From Turicibacter sanguinis (lineage in GTDB: Bacteria > Bacillota_I > Bacilli_A > MOL361 > Turicibacteraceae): a stretch of 64,000 nucleotides of DNA. The notes below the pieces were generated by a model. It worked only from the letters and a program-made list of their open reading frames with translations, had not been told where the DNA came from and ran no database searches. The position numbers and the translations under genes were made by a program. Location of the stretch: assembly GCF_013046825.1 (NCBI RefSeq), contig NZ_CP053187.1, forward strand, positions 341,501 to 405,500, written 5' to 3'. Position 1 is the first letter of the stretch. The number at the start of each line of letters is the position of its first letter. Positions 44,372-53,379 of the stretch are shown one piece after another.

Positions 44372-44411
44372 TGAGCCTTATTAAAAGTCCGATTACTTCT
44401 AATAAGTCTCG
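44372..44411 (-). terminator. Leader terminator 1 upstream of DedA
   Basis: CGAGACTTATTAGAAG and CTTTTAATAAGGCTCA pair imperfectly and are followed by ATACTATTTTTT. It is a diverged copy of the hairpin at 44288-44333, one unit further from DedA. Confidence 0.6.
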
Positions 44412-44496
44412 TTTAATGAAGTCGTTAGCAAAATCATAAAAAGATGAATTAAGCTACGTCCTTCACGACATGACCAGAGGAACTACCCTACTATCA

Positions 44497-44610
44497 TTTA
44501 GTATTGCCCAAGTACTTGATTGTTAACATAAATCAAATACAAGGGACCTCCTCGCGATTGTTGACCATGTCTCACCAAAATCAACATTTGGTGTGAACTA
44601 CTCCCTTATT
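44497..44610 (-). ncRNA. Structured leader, probable yybP-ykoY (Mn2+) riboswitch
   Basis: Read on the minus strand it starts ATAAGGGAGTAG, close to the family's GGGGAGTAG. A hairpin (CACACCAAA / TTTGGTG) follows, then ACATGGTCAACAATCGCGAG in the place of the conserved GGTCGTCAATACG, a second stem (CCCTTGTATTTG / CAAGTACTTGGG) and GGGCAATAC where the family has GCAAGAC. It precedes a DedA gene and a P2-type ATPase, the usual kind of targets. Several conserved bases differ, so a covariance-model search is needed. I see nothing else between 44611 and 44780. Confidence 0.5.
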
Positions 44611-44780
44611 TATAACTAATATAACATCAATTTATTATTTTGTGAACCCCCATTTTGAATTTTTCCCATATATTTCTGTCAGTGATTGAAGTAGAAATTT
44701 AAACCCTCATCTTTTTTGTGCACGATCGGCGACACGATTAATAGGATGCATAGCTATAGCTACAGGTTTTCATCTATTAT

Positions 44781-45098
44781 TTAAATTGAAGAGGTTGTAA
44801 ACTTATTATTACCACGCTGTCTTGATTTTTCTAAGTTGTTCGTTGCCAACTTAATTTGTTGATCGATTGCCTCTTCTGAATCTAGGATGCCGCTGCTAAT
44901 CCCTGCACTAATCGTCAAACGTCTATCTTTTAAATCGGTTGAATTTTCAATATTTAAATCGTAGATTGTTTGCATTAAATGCATTAAATTAGGAACAAAT
45001 GCCTCCTTTGAATGATACGACACAATAATAAATTGATTGCCCAAATGACGTGAAATATATTCATTTTCAAAAATCTCTTTAATACAATTTACCAAAGT
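44781..45098 (-). pseudogene. C-terminal fragment of a fourth TPR/GGDEF-like protein
   Basis: One hundred and four codons match the end of the GGDEF-like domains of the proteins at 45245, 48567 and 53380: FENEYISRHLGNQFIIVS, LTISAGISSGILDSEEAID and LEKSRQRGNNKFT. The N-terminal TPR and membrane parts are missing; at 45099 the sequence changes to an IS30 fragment. SRHLGNQF replaces the GGDEF motif. It is the remnant of a tandem gene copy lost through IS30-linked deletion. Confidence 0.82.
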
Positions 45099-45099
45099 T

Positions 45100-45199
45100 T
45101 TTAAGGCGGTCTACCTGATTAATCATCGATCACGAAAATGTTTAGGTTGGAAAACTTCATCCGAATTATTTCATGAGCAAGTGTCGCACTTATATTGAT
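45100..45199 (+). mobile_element. 3' fragment of an IS30-family element
   Basis: About 100 bases encode LINHRSRKCLGWKTSSELFHE and end in a TGA, matching the end of the transposase at 30355-31297 (NHRPRKCLGCKTSFKLFHE). The right end (TATTGATAATTCATCATA) also matches. It truncates the neighbouring GGDEF-like gene. Confidence 0.82.
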
Positions 45200-45244
45200 A
45201 ATTCATCATAAAAAAAGATTTTTGTAGTTGATTTATCCATACTT

Positions 45245-47197
45245 TTATACAGTAAAGGTATTACATCCTCTTTGTCTTGAAACTTCTAAATGGTGTGACG
45301 CTACTTTAATATAGTGATCGATATCCTGCTTAGAGTGAATGATGCCGCTACTTAATCCTGCACTAACCGTCATTCGCCTATGCTCTAAAACAAGTGTATT
45401 GATAATATTCAAGTCATATATCATCTGTAAAAGTTTTTTTACTTTAAGAACACAATTTTCTTTAGAGTCAGTGGAAACAATAATAAAGAAATGCCCCGAA
45501 TGACGGGCAATATACTCTTGAGTAAAGGTGTTTTTAATTTGATTCGACAATATTCTAATAATATGATCGCCATTTAAGTATCCGTAAACTTCATTATATC
45601 GCTTTAAATCATCATACTGAACAACGGTAAACGTCAATTCTTGCCCGAAATATTTTTCTAATCTGTTATATAGAGCAGACTTCGTTAAAGTATGGGTCAA
45701 AGAATCAAAATCTTTTTGAGCTTCGACTTCCGTCACTAAATCTAGTATTCTCTTTTTATGATTGGATATTAAATACACAATCGACCCTATGCCCATTGTT
45801 GTGATTGATATCATAAAGAATAAAACAATCCTTTTGCTTACATTTCGATTTTGTCTCTCTTCTTTCGTTTTAAGATAAATCTCATTTAAATCAATAAGGT
45901 CATCATCAAGTAATTCATTATCAACAATCTGAGCACGACTCTTCATCGCATCATAAGCCAATGAATAATGATTAAGCTTTAAACTTTGATTGACAATTTC
46001 ATCTAACAAACTAATTTTACTAATGAAATATATGTCAGAAGATGCAATTTTTTTATACAAGTCAATATACTGCTCAATGATTTGATCACTTTTTTCACCT
46101 TTTAAGACCAAAATATCTAAGTCTATTTTTTGTATCCAATAGTTTAACATCGCATGGAGACTTGTCTCATTTTTTTCGTAAATAACTCGTGCTCGATTAA
46201 GATAAATCTTTGCAATCTCTGGTTTATTTTCAAAAACTGACAATTCTGCTTGTAATAATTCTACCCAAAACTGTAACCAAATTTCGTGATCCGTCATCGA
46301 ATTTTTAACACTCTCGATGTGTTGATTCAAAAATTCAATGGCATGATCATATCCATAAACCACTCGTAAAGATTTAGCTAGCTGCTCAAAATAAGTGATT
46401 AAATCAAGATCTCCCCATGTTAGCAAACAGGGATATAGCGTTTCAACTGCTTCTTCATAATTTTTATTTAAAAAATAGGCGTTTCCTAATTCAATTGTAA
46501 TCGCTCGCTGGAGATTTTTATAATCGTTCCAAACAGATACTTCAAAAGCATCTAACAGATAGTTAATGCTTTTACTATATTGGCCAGAGAACAAATAAAT
46601 TTTAGCTAATAACCTTAAATTTTGAATTTCTTGAAATGGTTCTTGTTTTTTAGTTTTATTAGACTCCAATATTTTTATAATTTGTGCTTTGTAATCTTTT
46701 GTAACATCTAAGGCCTGTGAGAATCGATAATTCAAACTCATCACTTCCGCTTCATCGTCTTTAAAAGCTTGAAGCGCCAAATTATAATACTCAAATCCTT
46801 TTTCGATTTTCCCTTGATGAATCGCATTAAAGCTTAACTCTCGATAGACCATTCCACATAAGGTATCACAATGCATGCTATCTATACTTAATGCTCGATA
46901 ATAATAATCATTTGATTGATTATAATCTTCATTTAATGATTCAATATAACCTAAAGAAAAATAGCTGTGTTTTAGCGCGTCACGGTGTTCGGTTCCTTCA
47001 ACTTCTTGTTGAATTTTATCCTTATAAAATTTAAGATTATTTTTTAAATCATCTTCCTGAATTGTCCCTATTTTATTCAAAAAATCTTTCGTCATAGGAG
47101 GTAATGTTAAATAATCAACAGCTAAACCTATACATATGACAGTCACGATAATAAAAAAAATTAATATTGCCTTGAAAGATTTTGACTTCAAAACCAT
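45245..47197 (-). CDS. TPR membrane protein with degenerate GGDEF domain (paralog 1)
   Basis: About 650 residues: membrane helix near the N terminus (AILIFFIIVTVICIGLA), an extracytoplasmic region of TPR-like helical repeats (residues 60-430; DYNQSNDYYYRALSID and similar), a second helix near 460-480 (IVLFFMISITTMGIGSIVYLI), a coil, and a GGDEF-fold domain. DDLKRYNEVYGYLNGD keeps the substrate-loop pattern, but the signature is ARHSGHFF instead of RxGGDEF, so cyclase activity is unlikely. The start is uncertain: ATG 47195-47197 is two bases, and TTG 47189-47191 eight bases, from AGGGGAG. Confidence 0.85.
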   Translation of the reverse strand: MVLKSKSFKAILIFFIIVTVICIGLAVDYLTLPPMTKDFLNKIGTIQEDDLKNNLKFYKDKIQQEVEGTEHRDALKHSYFSLGYIESLNEDYNQSNDYYYRALSIDSMHCDTLCGMVYRELSFNAIHQGKIEKGFEYYNLALQAFKDDEAEVMSLNYRFSQALDVTKDYKAQIIKILESNKTKKQEPFQEIQNLRLLAKIYLFSGQYSKSINYLLDAFEVSVWNDYKNLQRAITIELGNAYFLNKNYEEAVETLYPCLLTWGDLDLITYFEQLAKSLRVVYGYDHAIEFLNQHIESVKNSMTDHEIWLQFWVELLQAELSVFENKPEIAKIYLNRARVIYEKNETSLHAMLNYWIQKIDLDILVLKGEKSDQIIEQYIDLYKKIASSDIYFISKISLLDEIVNQSLKLNHYSLAYDAMKSRAQIVDNELLDDDLIDLNEIYLKTKEERQNRNVSKRIVLFFMISITTMGIGSIVYLISNHKKRILDLVTEVEAQKDFDSLTHTLTKSALYNRLEKYFGQELTFTVVQYDDLKRYNEVYGYLNGDHIIRILSNQIKNTFTQEYIARHSGHFFIIVSTDSKENCVLKVKKLLQMIYDLNIINTLVLEHRRMTVSAGLSSGIIHSKQDIDHYIKVASHHLEVSRQRGCNTFTV

Positions 47198-47290
47198 CTC
47201 TCCCCTATTCAAACCCAATCCAATTCACTTCTATCACAAAGGTATCATATTTTCCTACAATATAACAATATTTTCAACAATTATACACAA

Positions 47291-47320
47291 AAATCCTGAT
47301 AAATTTTTATCAGGATTTTT
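47291..47320 (-). terminator. Terminator after the old yellow enzyme gene
   Basis: AAATCCTGATAAA and TTTATCAGGATTT form a stem with a very short loop and T-runs on both sides. It ends at the stop codon of the oxidoreductase gene. Confidence 0.88.
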
Positions 47321-48355
47321 TTATTTCATTCGAATACAGCGTCTACCTTCACGATAATAAAGACCATAACAACGATTACATGAGACACACTTTGATTTGT
47401 GGCCTGCTTTTAATTGTCTAACCAGATTTGGTTCACAAATAAAAGGACGGCAAAATGAAATCATGTCGATTCCATTTTGCAAAACGTGCTCAATATCAGA
47501 TAAGGTTCGAATTCCTCCCACTAAGATTAATGGAACAGTTGTTAATTCTGCTAGTCTTGAGGCACGTTCTAAATAGTAATTGTGATCGGTATATTTTTTC
47601 TTGCCAAAGTCGCATCCGCTTAGTTCGACTGCTTCCACTCCTAGAGTTTCAAGTTCATTGAGCATATAAAGTAAATCTGATTCATACGCTTCGTCATTTA
47701 GTTCAACATTACTATTGATTTTTATAAATATTGGATAATTTTCTCCGCAAGCTTGTTTGATTCCTAATATGATTTCGCGTGGGAACCTGAATCTATTTTC
47801 CACGCTCCCACCATACTCATCCTGTCTTAAATTATGTTGGGGCGTAATGAATTCACTTAATAGATAACCGTGAGCCATATGAACCTGTACGCCATCAAAT
47901 CCCGCTTCTTTTGCGCGTTTTGCGGCATCAATAAAAGCGTGGCGAATGCTTTTCAACCCTTCATGCGTTAATGCCAAAGAAGGCGTATCTCCCCGTAGCC
48001 ATAATTCTGAAGGTCCAACTGGTTGTGCTACCCTTGCTTTTGCTCCTGCATGCGCAAGTTGTGCAATAAACTTACTATCATACTGGTGAACAGCGTCGAC
48101 GACTTCTTTTAACCTTGGAATAACAGCATCACAATCAATGGCATTTTGATCCTCACTCGCACGTCCTTCTTTCGAAACATAAAGATGTCCCGTCATAATT
48201 AAACCCACCTGGTTTTTCGCTAATTCCTCATATATTTCTAACTGTTTATCACTCATCAATCCATTACATTCTTGAGCATAATCGTGTGTGGCGGAGCGCA
48301 CAAAACGATTGATTAATGATAAGTTTTTTAACTCCAATGCTTTAAATGGACTCAT
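47321..48355 (-). CDS. NADH:flavin oxidoreductase, old yellow enzyme family (barrel only)
   Basis: The 344-residue FMN barrel has NRFVRSATHDY near the N terminus, QLAHAGAKA, VHMAHGYLLSEFITPQHNLR (catalytic His region and active loop), RFPREIILGIK, and the FMN phosphate site LVGGIRTLSDIEHVL. The C terminus has CVSCNRCYG, which resembles part of the iron-sulfur cysteine motif of 2,4-dienoyl-CoA reductase-type enzymes, but the FAD/NADH domains are missing. It probably reduces alpha,beta-unsaturated carbonyls. GGGAGGGATTTCG precedes the ATG. It is flanked by TPR/GGDEF-like paralogs but no functional link is evident. Confidence 0.88.
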   Translation of the reverse strand: MSPFKALELKNLSLINRFVRSATHDYAQECNGLMSDKQLEIYEELAKNQVGLIMTGHLYVSKEGRASEDQNAIDCDAVIPRLKEVVDAVHQYDSKFIAQLAHAGAKARVAQPVGPSELWLRGDTPSLALTHEGLKSIRHAFIDAAKRAKEAGFDGVQVHMAHGYLLSEFITPQHNLRQDEYGGSVENRFRFPREIILGIKQACGENYPIFIKINSNVELNDEAYESDLLYMLNELETLGVEAVELSGCDFGKKKYTDHNYYLERASRLAELTTVPLILVGGIRTLSDIEHVLQNGIDMISFCRPFICEPNLVRQLKAGHKSKCVSCNRCYGLYYREGRRCIRMK

Positions 48356-48503
48356 CGAAATCCCTCCCGTTAATTCTCACATCTCTAATTACTACTGTAG
48401 TCTATTTTAAACACACAAACAACCCTTCAAATAATATCCCATGGTTAAAAATAAAGAAAAGCTATGAGCCTTTTTACTACATAGCTTTAATATGATCTGT
48501 GAA

Positions 48504-48560
48504 ATGGATGATCCCTTTCTTCAAGAGGAAACCTAGCTTCGCTAGGATAGGCCCCCCCAT
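48504..48560. repeat. Short palindromic repeat
   Basis: GGATGATCCC, then CCTAGCTTCGCTAGG (48532-48546, a perfect seven-base stem) and GATAGGCCCCCCC. The same core occurs at 50567-50587, and the GGATGATCCC start recurs near 60272. It lies just after the stop of paralog 2. Confidence 0.6.
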
Positions 48561-48566
48561 TCTTTT

Positions 48567-50519
48567 TTAGACTGTCACCTTATTTGATCCACGTTTTTTA
48601 GATAACTCTAATTTATAAGTCGCATCATTAATATGTTGATCAACCTGTAATTTGGTTAATACTTTACCAGTCGATAATCCTGCACTAATCGTCACACGTC
48701 CATCGACTAGATTAGATGTATTCTCTATATTTTCATCATACATCTTTTCTAATAAATACTCCAATTTCAATAAACAAGCTGAACGATCATTAGGTGAAAC
48801 GACAATAAAATGATGCCCTGCATGTCTTGCCACATAAGCCTCCGGGAAAGTTGTCTTAATTAACTGAGCTAGCTTTTGAAGCACCCTATCTCCAGTTAGA
48901 TAACCATATACCTCATTATAACGTTTAAAATCATCAATATTAATCACCATAAAATTCAATAAATCATCTTGACCCATATGAACTTCAAGACAGTCATACA
49001 ACGCTTCTTTCGTTAAGGTGTTCGTTAATGTATCCACATCTTGCTTCGCTTTAATCTCATTCGATAAAGCTTTAATTCGAGATTGCTTCTTGAAAATAAT
49101 ACAAATAAGAACTCCTACACCCCCAACCAATAGGGTACCTATTATACTCACGATTAATTTCATCATGATCTGATTTTGTTTAATCTGATCTAATATCATC
49201 TCATAAAATTCACTAATATTAAAGGAATCATTTTTAATATCAGTACTTTTAAAATTGCATAATCTTTCATTTAGATATTGATATCCTAATTCATAATTAT
49301 TAATCTCAATACTCTGTTTAACCACCTGCTCCAATAAATTGATCTTAGCTGTGACATAAATTTCTGAATCAACAATTTCTTTATATAATTGGTCATATCT
49401 ATCTGCAATTTCTTGATTTCTTATTCCAGTTTGCACTAAATAATCTAATTCAACTTTCTCTTTCCAAAGATACAATGTTGTCTCTTGCAACTCCTCGTTA
49501 CTTGTATAAACTTTATCCAAGTGTTGAATAAGGTCATTTGCTTCTGCAACTTTTCCTTCATTAATTGCTAAACTAGCACGAATCCATGTATACCAAAAGT
49601 CTAACCATTCTGATGATTCAACAGATAATTGACTCACATAATCATTCAAAAATTCAATTGCTTTATCGTATCCCTGAACCACTCGATAAGATTCTACAAG
49701 CTGAGGAATATATGAGATAAAATCGTCTTTTTTGTTTCTTGGAAAAAGACTTTCTAAAATTGAAATAGCTTGTTCATAATCCCCATTTAAAAAATAAGCT
49801 TGTCCTAGCTTAATTGAAACTTCCTCTTGAATAATTTTATAATCATTCCATACACTCACCTTATATGCATCCAGTAAGTACATGATACTCTTTTCATAAT
49901 ATCCACTAAGCAGATAAACATTAGTTAATAAGCGATGAGCTTCTAAATAATCATACTCATTCACATTTTTATCTATCACAAATTCTAGTAGTGGGATACT
50001 AGACTGAGGATTACTAGAAAACTCAACGATTCCTTGAGAAAAACGTCGATAAAGACTTGATTTAAGTTTTATCATATAAAATTTTGAAACATTTTTTTCT
50101 GCTAATTCAAAATAATAATTAGCACTTTCTTCATCGTTTAAAGCTAGGGCATTATAAGCCAACTCTTTGTATAAATTAATACAAATAGTTGAACTTGAAT
50201 CTTCCCCAATACTTAAGGCTTTTAAATAATAATGAGTTGATTCTTCAAAATTCCCATCTAAAGCCTCTAAAAAGCCAAGTGCATAAAATCCTTTTTGAAG
50301 ATCTGATCGCCTTGTCATCTGTGATAATTCAGCTAAAATCTGAGACTTGTATTCCTCGACTTGATTTTCTTCCCATGAATAAATAGAAAAATGATCAATT
50401 TGATTAACGACTTCCTTTGTAACTGTTGAACGGTTCCATTCTATCAGCATAAAGACAAAACATAAGCATAAAAGTGCAGTCATTATTTTAATTGATCCCT
50501 TTAAATATTTTATCTTCAA
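48567..50519 (-). CDS. TPR membrane protein with degenerate GGDEF domain (paralog 2)
   Basis: 650 residues: N-terminal helix (IMTALLCLCFVFMLIEW), TPR-like repeats (residues 50-420) with NFEESTHYYLKALSIG and GYYEKSIMYLLDAYKVSVWND, second helix near 440-465, and a GGDEF-fold domain with DDFKRYNEVYGYLTGD. The signature is ARHAGHHF in place of GGDEF. It starts with TTG behind AAGGGGGTGTTTGA. It is closest to paralog 1 (shared SVWNDYK and GYDKAIEFLN segments), so the two are recent duplicates. The second and fourth residues of the signature are His, which recurs in other paralogs. Confidence 0.85.
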   Translation of the reverse strand: MKIKYLKGSIKIMTALLCLCFVFMLIEWNRSTVTKEVVNQIDHFSIYSWEENQVEEYKSQILAELSQMTRRSDLQKGFYALGFLEALDGNFEESTHYYLKALSIGEDSSSTICINLYKELAYNALALNDEESANYYFELAEKNVSKFYMIKLKSSLYRRFSQGIVEFSSNPQSSIPLLEFVIDKNVNEYDYLEAHRLLTNVYLLSGYYEKSIMYLLDAYKVSVWNDYKIIQEEVSIKLGQAYFLNGDYEQAISILESLFPRNKKDDFISYIPQLVESYRVVQGYDKAIEFLNDYVSQLSVESSEWLDFWYTWIRASLAINEGKVAEANDLIQHLDKVYTSNEELQETTLYLWKEKVELDYLVQTGIRNQEIADRYDQLYKEIVDSEIYVTAKINLLEQVVKQSIEINNYELGYQYLNERLCNFKSTDIKNDSFNISEFYEMILDQIKQNQIMMKLIVSIIGTLLVGGVGVLICIIFKKQSRIKALSNEIKAKQDVDTLTNTLTKEALYDCLEVHMGQDDLLNFMVINIDDFKRYNEVYGYLTGDRVLQKLAQLIKTTFPEAYVARHAGHHFIVVSPNDRSACLLKLEYLLEKMYDENIENTSNLVDGRVTISAGLSTGKVLTKLQVDQHINDATYKLELSKKRGSNKVTV

Positions 50520-50548
50520 TCAAACACCCCCTTCTCAAATGTCAACAA

Positions 50549-50590
50549 TCCCATGAGCACATCACACCTAGCTTCGCTAGGATGGGGACA
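50549..50590. repeat. Short palindromic repeat
   Basis: CCCATGAGCACATCACA, then CCTAGCTTCGCTAGG and ATGGGG. The outer CCCAT and ATGGG face each other, as in the copy at 40191-40230. Confidence 0.6.
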
Positions 50591-50840
50591 TTTTAAATTC
50601 TAATGATACTGATCTATAAAAAGATGCACATGGAGTTAAAAATTGACATGAACTTAAGTCTCATTGCTTTCCTCCCCTAATAAATCAGATTTCAAATGAT
50701 TTAATTCCATATTGCCTGTTATATTTATTACAAAATTATACAAAAAACATCTTTTATTATCTTAACATTTCTAACAAAATACATCAATATGTGTTCCTAA
50801 TTTATTCCATTTTAACATCAATATGGATACTTTTTTAAAA

Positions 50841-50872
50841 AAATCGGGTAAATGATTACATTAAGCCGATTT
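50841..50872 (-). terminator. Terminator after the sensor histidine kinase gene
   Basis: AAAATCGG / CCGATTTT eight-base-pair stem with an 18-base loop, T7 after it on the minus strand, directly after the kinase stop. Confidence 0.75.
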
Positions 50873-50878
50873 TATCCA

Positions 50879-52546
50879 TTATTGTGGCTTTTCTAATGTA
50901 ATTGAAAATACAAATTGATGTCGACACTCATCATAATCAAAATATGTACTTCCATTATACTTAGCCACAGCACGTTTAATATTTTCAACTCCATAACCAT
51001 GCTGACCCTTTTGAATCTTTGTACTTTTCAATTTCCCCTTCGAAATAATAGGGGCCACATCGCAACTATTCACCACTTTGATGATGACATACGTCTGATT
51101 AAAAGACGACATCGTAAATTGAATTTCCTTTTGTTCACTTTTCTCACAACTCTCAATCGCATTATCAAGCATATTCGTCAAAATAATCGTCATCTCTTTA
51201 AAATCCACAAAATCTAGTGACACGTGTTCAATCCGTTTCGTAAAGGTAATGCCTATTTTCTTCATCTGAGAAATCTTATCATTCAAAATAATATCTACCA
51301 ATCGATTTCCCGTAATCACAATCGACGACAACTGATTCAAATCTTCATAAACACTATCAATATAATGACTTGCCTCTTCCGGTGTCTGTTGATTAATAAA
51401 ACCTTTTATACAAATAAGATGATTTTTAATATCATGAGCTAGCTGATTAATTTGATCATTCTTTCTTAATAGTACCTTGTTGTGCTCGATAATCATCCGA
51501 TTTTGTTCACGTTCGTTCTCAATTTCCTTTGATTTCATGTACTTAAATGTTGCAATCCCACCTAATATAGCGATGATAAATGAAGCACACGCAATTCCTA
51601 TTGCAACATGAATCTGGGTTTCAAAATTTTGTTCAAAAGCCTTAAATTCAGACATTGTTTGCCGATAAAAATCTTTCATGGGGGTACTAGTTAACACAAC
51701 TAAATCATACGGAGCATACAACTCAGCATATAACATATCCTGATTGTCATTGTTTTGAACATAACCAAAATAAGTTCCATTATCCTTTAGCCCCCCTAGC
51801 ATTTCTTCTAAAACATAACGTCCCCTATCATCTTGATAGGTTGTATTAATATAGCATCCTTGTCTTGCACAACTTGGTGAGACACTTATCCCTTGAATGA
51901 CTTTAGCAAATTTATCTCCACCTTTATAATCAACAATTTCGATTAAGGTGTAAATCGATGTTAAATTAGGATTTTCGTCGAACGCGTCTTTTAACATTCC
52001 TTTATACATTGTCTTTAAATCGGAATCTGAAATCCCAATAATTACAATATACCGATCCTCTCCCACCATATGCTGCCTCCATAGTGCAAGATCAAAGAAT
52101 AAATCACTATACAGGATATCCTGTGCAAGTATCATATTATTTTGTTTAAATTCAGCTACCACGGTTTGATGGTGTTGATCGTAGACCCTAATTTGTAAAT
52201 CTTTGTAGACAGAAGTTAAAAAAATAAACATCTCCATAATATCCTTGTCTTGTTCAGATTTTTCAATGATATATTCATGGAGGATTGAATCGACAACATT
52301 TAACGATTTATTATAATCTTCAATCAGATAATCAAAATCAATATTCACTCTAATCATCAACTCATTAACATCATTTTTCAATTTACTTTGTTCCACTTCA
52401 ATTAAAGATTGCGTTAAACAATTAATATTGTTTTGATAAGCCACCTGCATAATCCTAATATAAATCCATATTAAACCAAAAACGACGATCCCAATAATAA
52501 GAATAGCATTAAGGTAAATTCGCTTTTCCGAGTTGTTTTTTTGCAT
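50879..52546 (-). CDS. AgrC/CitA-type sensor histidine kinase with extracellular sensor domain
   Basis: The 555-residue protein has a membrane helix (about residues 12-32), an extracellular domain of some 290 residues with a CARQGC pair, a second helix (about 320-345), then QLAHDIKNHLICIKGF (phospho-accepting His), NMLDNAIESCE (N box) and GQHGYGVENIK (G box). The HDxKNHL form and fold are those of AgrC/NatK-type kinases (HPK10) that pair with LytTR regulators. The LytTR gene is directly upstream. ATG 52544-52546 lies eight bases after AAGGA. Confidence 0.88.
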   Translation of the reverse strand: MQKNNSEKRIYLNAILIIGIVVFGLIWIYIRIMQVAYQNNINCLTQSLIEVEQSKLKNDVNELMIRVNIDFDYLIEDYNKSLNVVDSILHEYIIEKSEQDKDIMEMFIFLTSVYKDLQIRVYDQHHQTVVAEFKQNNMILAQDILYSDLFFDLALWRQHMVGEDRYIVIIGISDSDLKTMYKGMLKDAFDENPNLTSIYTLIEIVDYKGGDKFAKVIQGISVSPSCARQGCYINTTYQDDRGRYVLEEMLGGLKDNGTYFGYVQNNDNQDMLYAELYAPYDLVVLTSTPMKDFYRQTMSEFKAFEQNFETQIHVAIGIACASFIIAILGGIATFKYMKSKEIENEREQNRMIIEHNKVLLRKNDQINQLAHDIKNHLICIKGFINQQTPEEASHYIDSVYEDLNQLSSIVITGNRLVDIILNDKISQMKKIGITFTKRIEHVSLDFVDFKEMTIILTNMLDNAIESCEKSEQKEIQFTMSSFNQTYVIIKVVNSCDVAPIISKGKLKSTKIQKGQHGYGVENIKRAVAKYNGSTYFDYDECRHQFVFSITLEKPQ

Positions 52547-52569
52547 TCTTATCATCCTTTCTAAATAAA

Positions 52570-52600
52570 AAAAACGCCCATTGCTCTCAAGGGGCGTTTT
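52570..52600 (-). terminator. Terminator between response regulator and histidine kinase genes
   Basis: AAAACGCCCC / GGGCGTTTT with a ten-base loop and T8 on the minus strand, three bases after the LytTR stop. It would reduce kinase transcription relative to the regulator. Confidence 0.85.
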
Positions 52601-52602
52601 TA

Positions 52603-53307
52603 TTAAAGTTGACTAATATAACGAACAAAACTCGTTTTAAAACCTTTATATTTCCTTAATGACATATAAACTTCTTCACCTGTTGTCAATGTCACTTTAT
52701 CCCGAGCAACTAATTTTACATATTTTAAATTTACTAAATAACTTGAATGGGTATATTCAAAATGATGAATCGCTAAACGATGATACCAACTATTTAAATT
52801 ATAGCTACTTGTATAGATTGCTTCAGGTGTATGAATTAAAACTTTTCGACCTGATATTTCTAAATATGTGATATCCTCAATTAATACTTTCTCTAATGCC
52901 CTTTCACTACGAGCAGAAATATATTTTTTTGCAGTATTTAATTCTTCAATTAAGGAAGTCAACGCTTCAGTTAATTCATCCTGCTTTAACGGTTTGATTA
53001 AAAATCTTGATGCCATGACCTTATATCCTTCTGGCCAATAATGTTCATAAGCTGTAACAAAAATGATTTTACTTTTAGGACACGTTTTTCTAATTTCTTT
53101 GGCCACTTCTATCCCATTAATCCTAGGCATCTCAACATCTAGAAAGATGACATCATATTCAAAATAATTTTTTTCTAAAAAATCTTCACCACATTCAAAA
53201 TAATCAATCTCAAACTTAATTCTACACTCACTTCCATAAGCCTTTAAACTGTCAATTAACTCAACTGCTTGAATTCGCGAATCTTCACAAATTGCAATTT
53301 TATACAT
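52603..53307 (-). CDS. LytTR-family response regulator
   Basis: The 234-residue protein has a receiver domain (IAICEDSRIQA; phosphorylation site in FLDVEMPRING; FVTAY; FLIKPLKQDEL) and a C-terminal LytTR DNA-binding domain (DITYLEISGRKVLIHT, FEYTHSSYLVNLKYV). ATG 53305-53307 follows GGTGGTGAAATA. It should be phosphorylated by the AgrC-type kinase encoded downstream. Likely targets are the neighbouring TPR/GGDEF-like genes, but no direct-repeat LytTR box is certain. Confidence 0.9.
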   Translation of the reverse strand: MYKIAICEDSRIQAVELIDSLKAYGSECRIKFEIDYFECGEDFLEKNYFEYDVIFLDVEMPRINGIEVAKEIRKTCPKSKIIFVTAYEHYWPEGYKVMASRFLIKPLKQDELTEALTSLIEELNTAKKYISARSERALEKVLIEDITYLEISGRKVLIHTPEAIYTSSYNLNSWYHRLAIHHFEYTHSSYLVNLKYVKLVARDKVTLTTGEEVYMSLRKYKGFKTSFVRYISQL

Positions 53308-53379
53308 TATTTCACCACCATTAATCCGCAAACTCTCCTAAGTTAACATTTTAACAAGCAAACTATACCTAATCCAAGT

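Larger units (their letters stand above)
50520..50878. other. Intergenic region with repeat and terminator, no gene seen
   Basis: Holds the short repeat at 50549-50590 and the terminator of the histidine kinase gene. The rest is AT-rich and should contain the promoter of the TPR/GGDEF paralog 2 gene. Confidence 0.55.

Noticed and set aside
44029-44439. A 136-codon plus-strand frame upstream of DedA
   Set aside because: It overlaps the DedA gene in antisense and runs through the terminator hairpins. It has no ribosome site or family resemblance, and its repeated residues come from the duplicated hairpin.
44497-44610. An M-box (Mg2+) riboswitch as an alternative for the leader
   Set aside because: GGTCAACA occurs in both families, but the M-box start GGTGAGGCTC and its later conserved blocks are missing, while GGGAGTAG fits yybP-ykoY.
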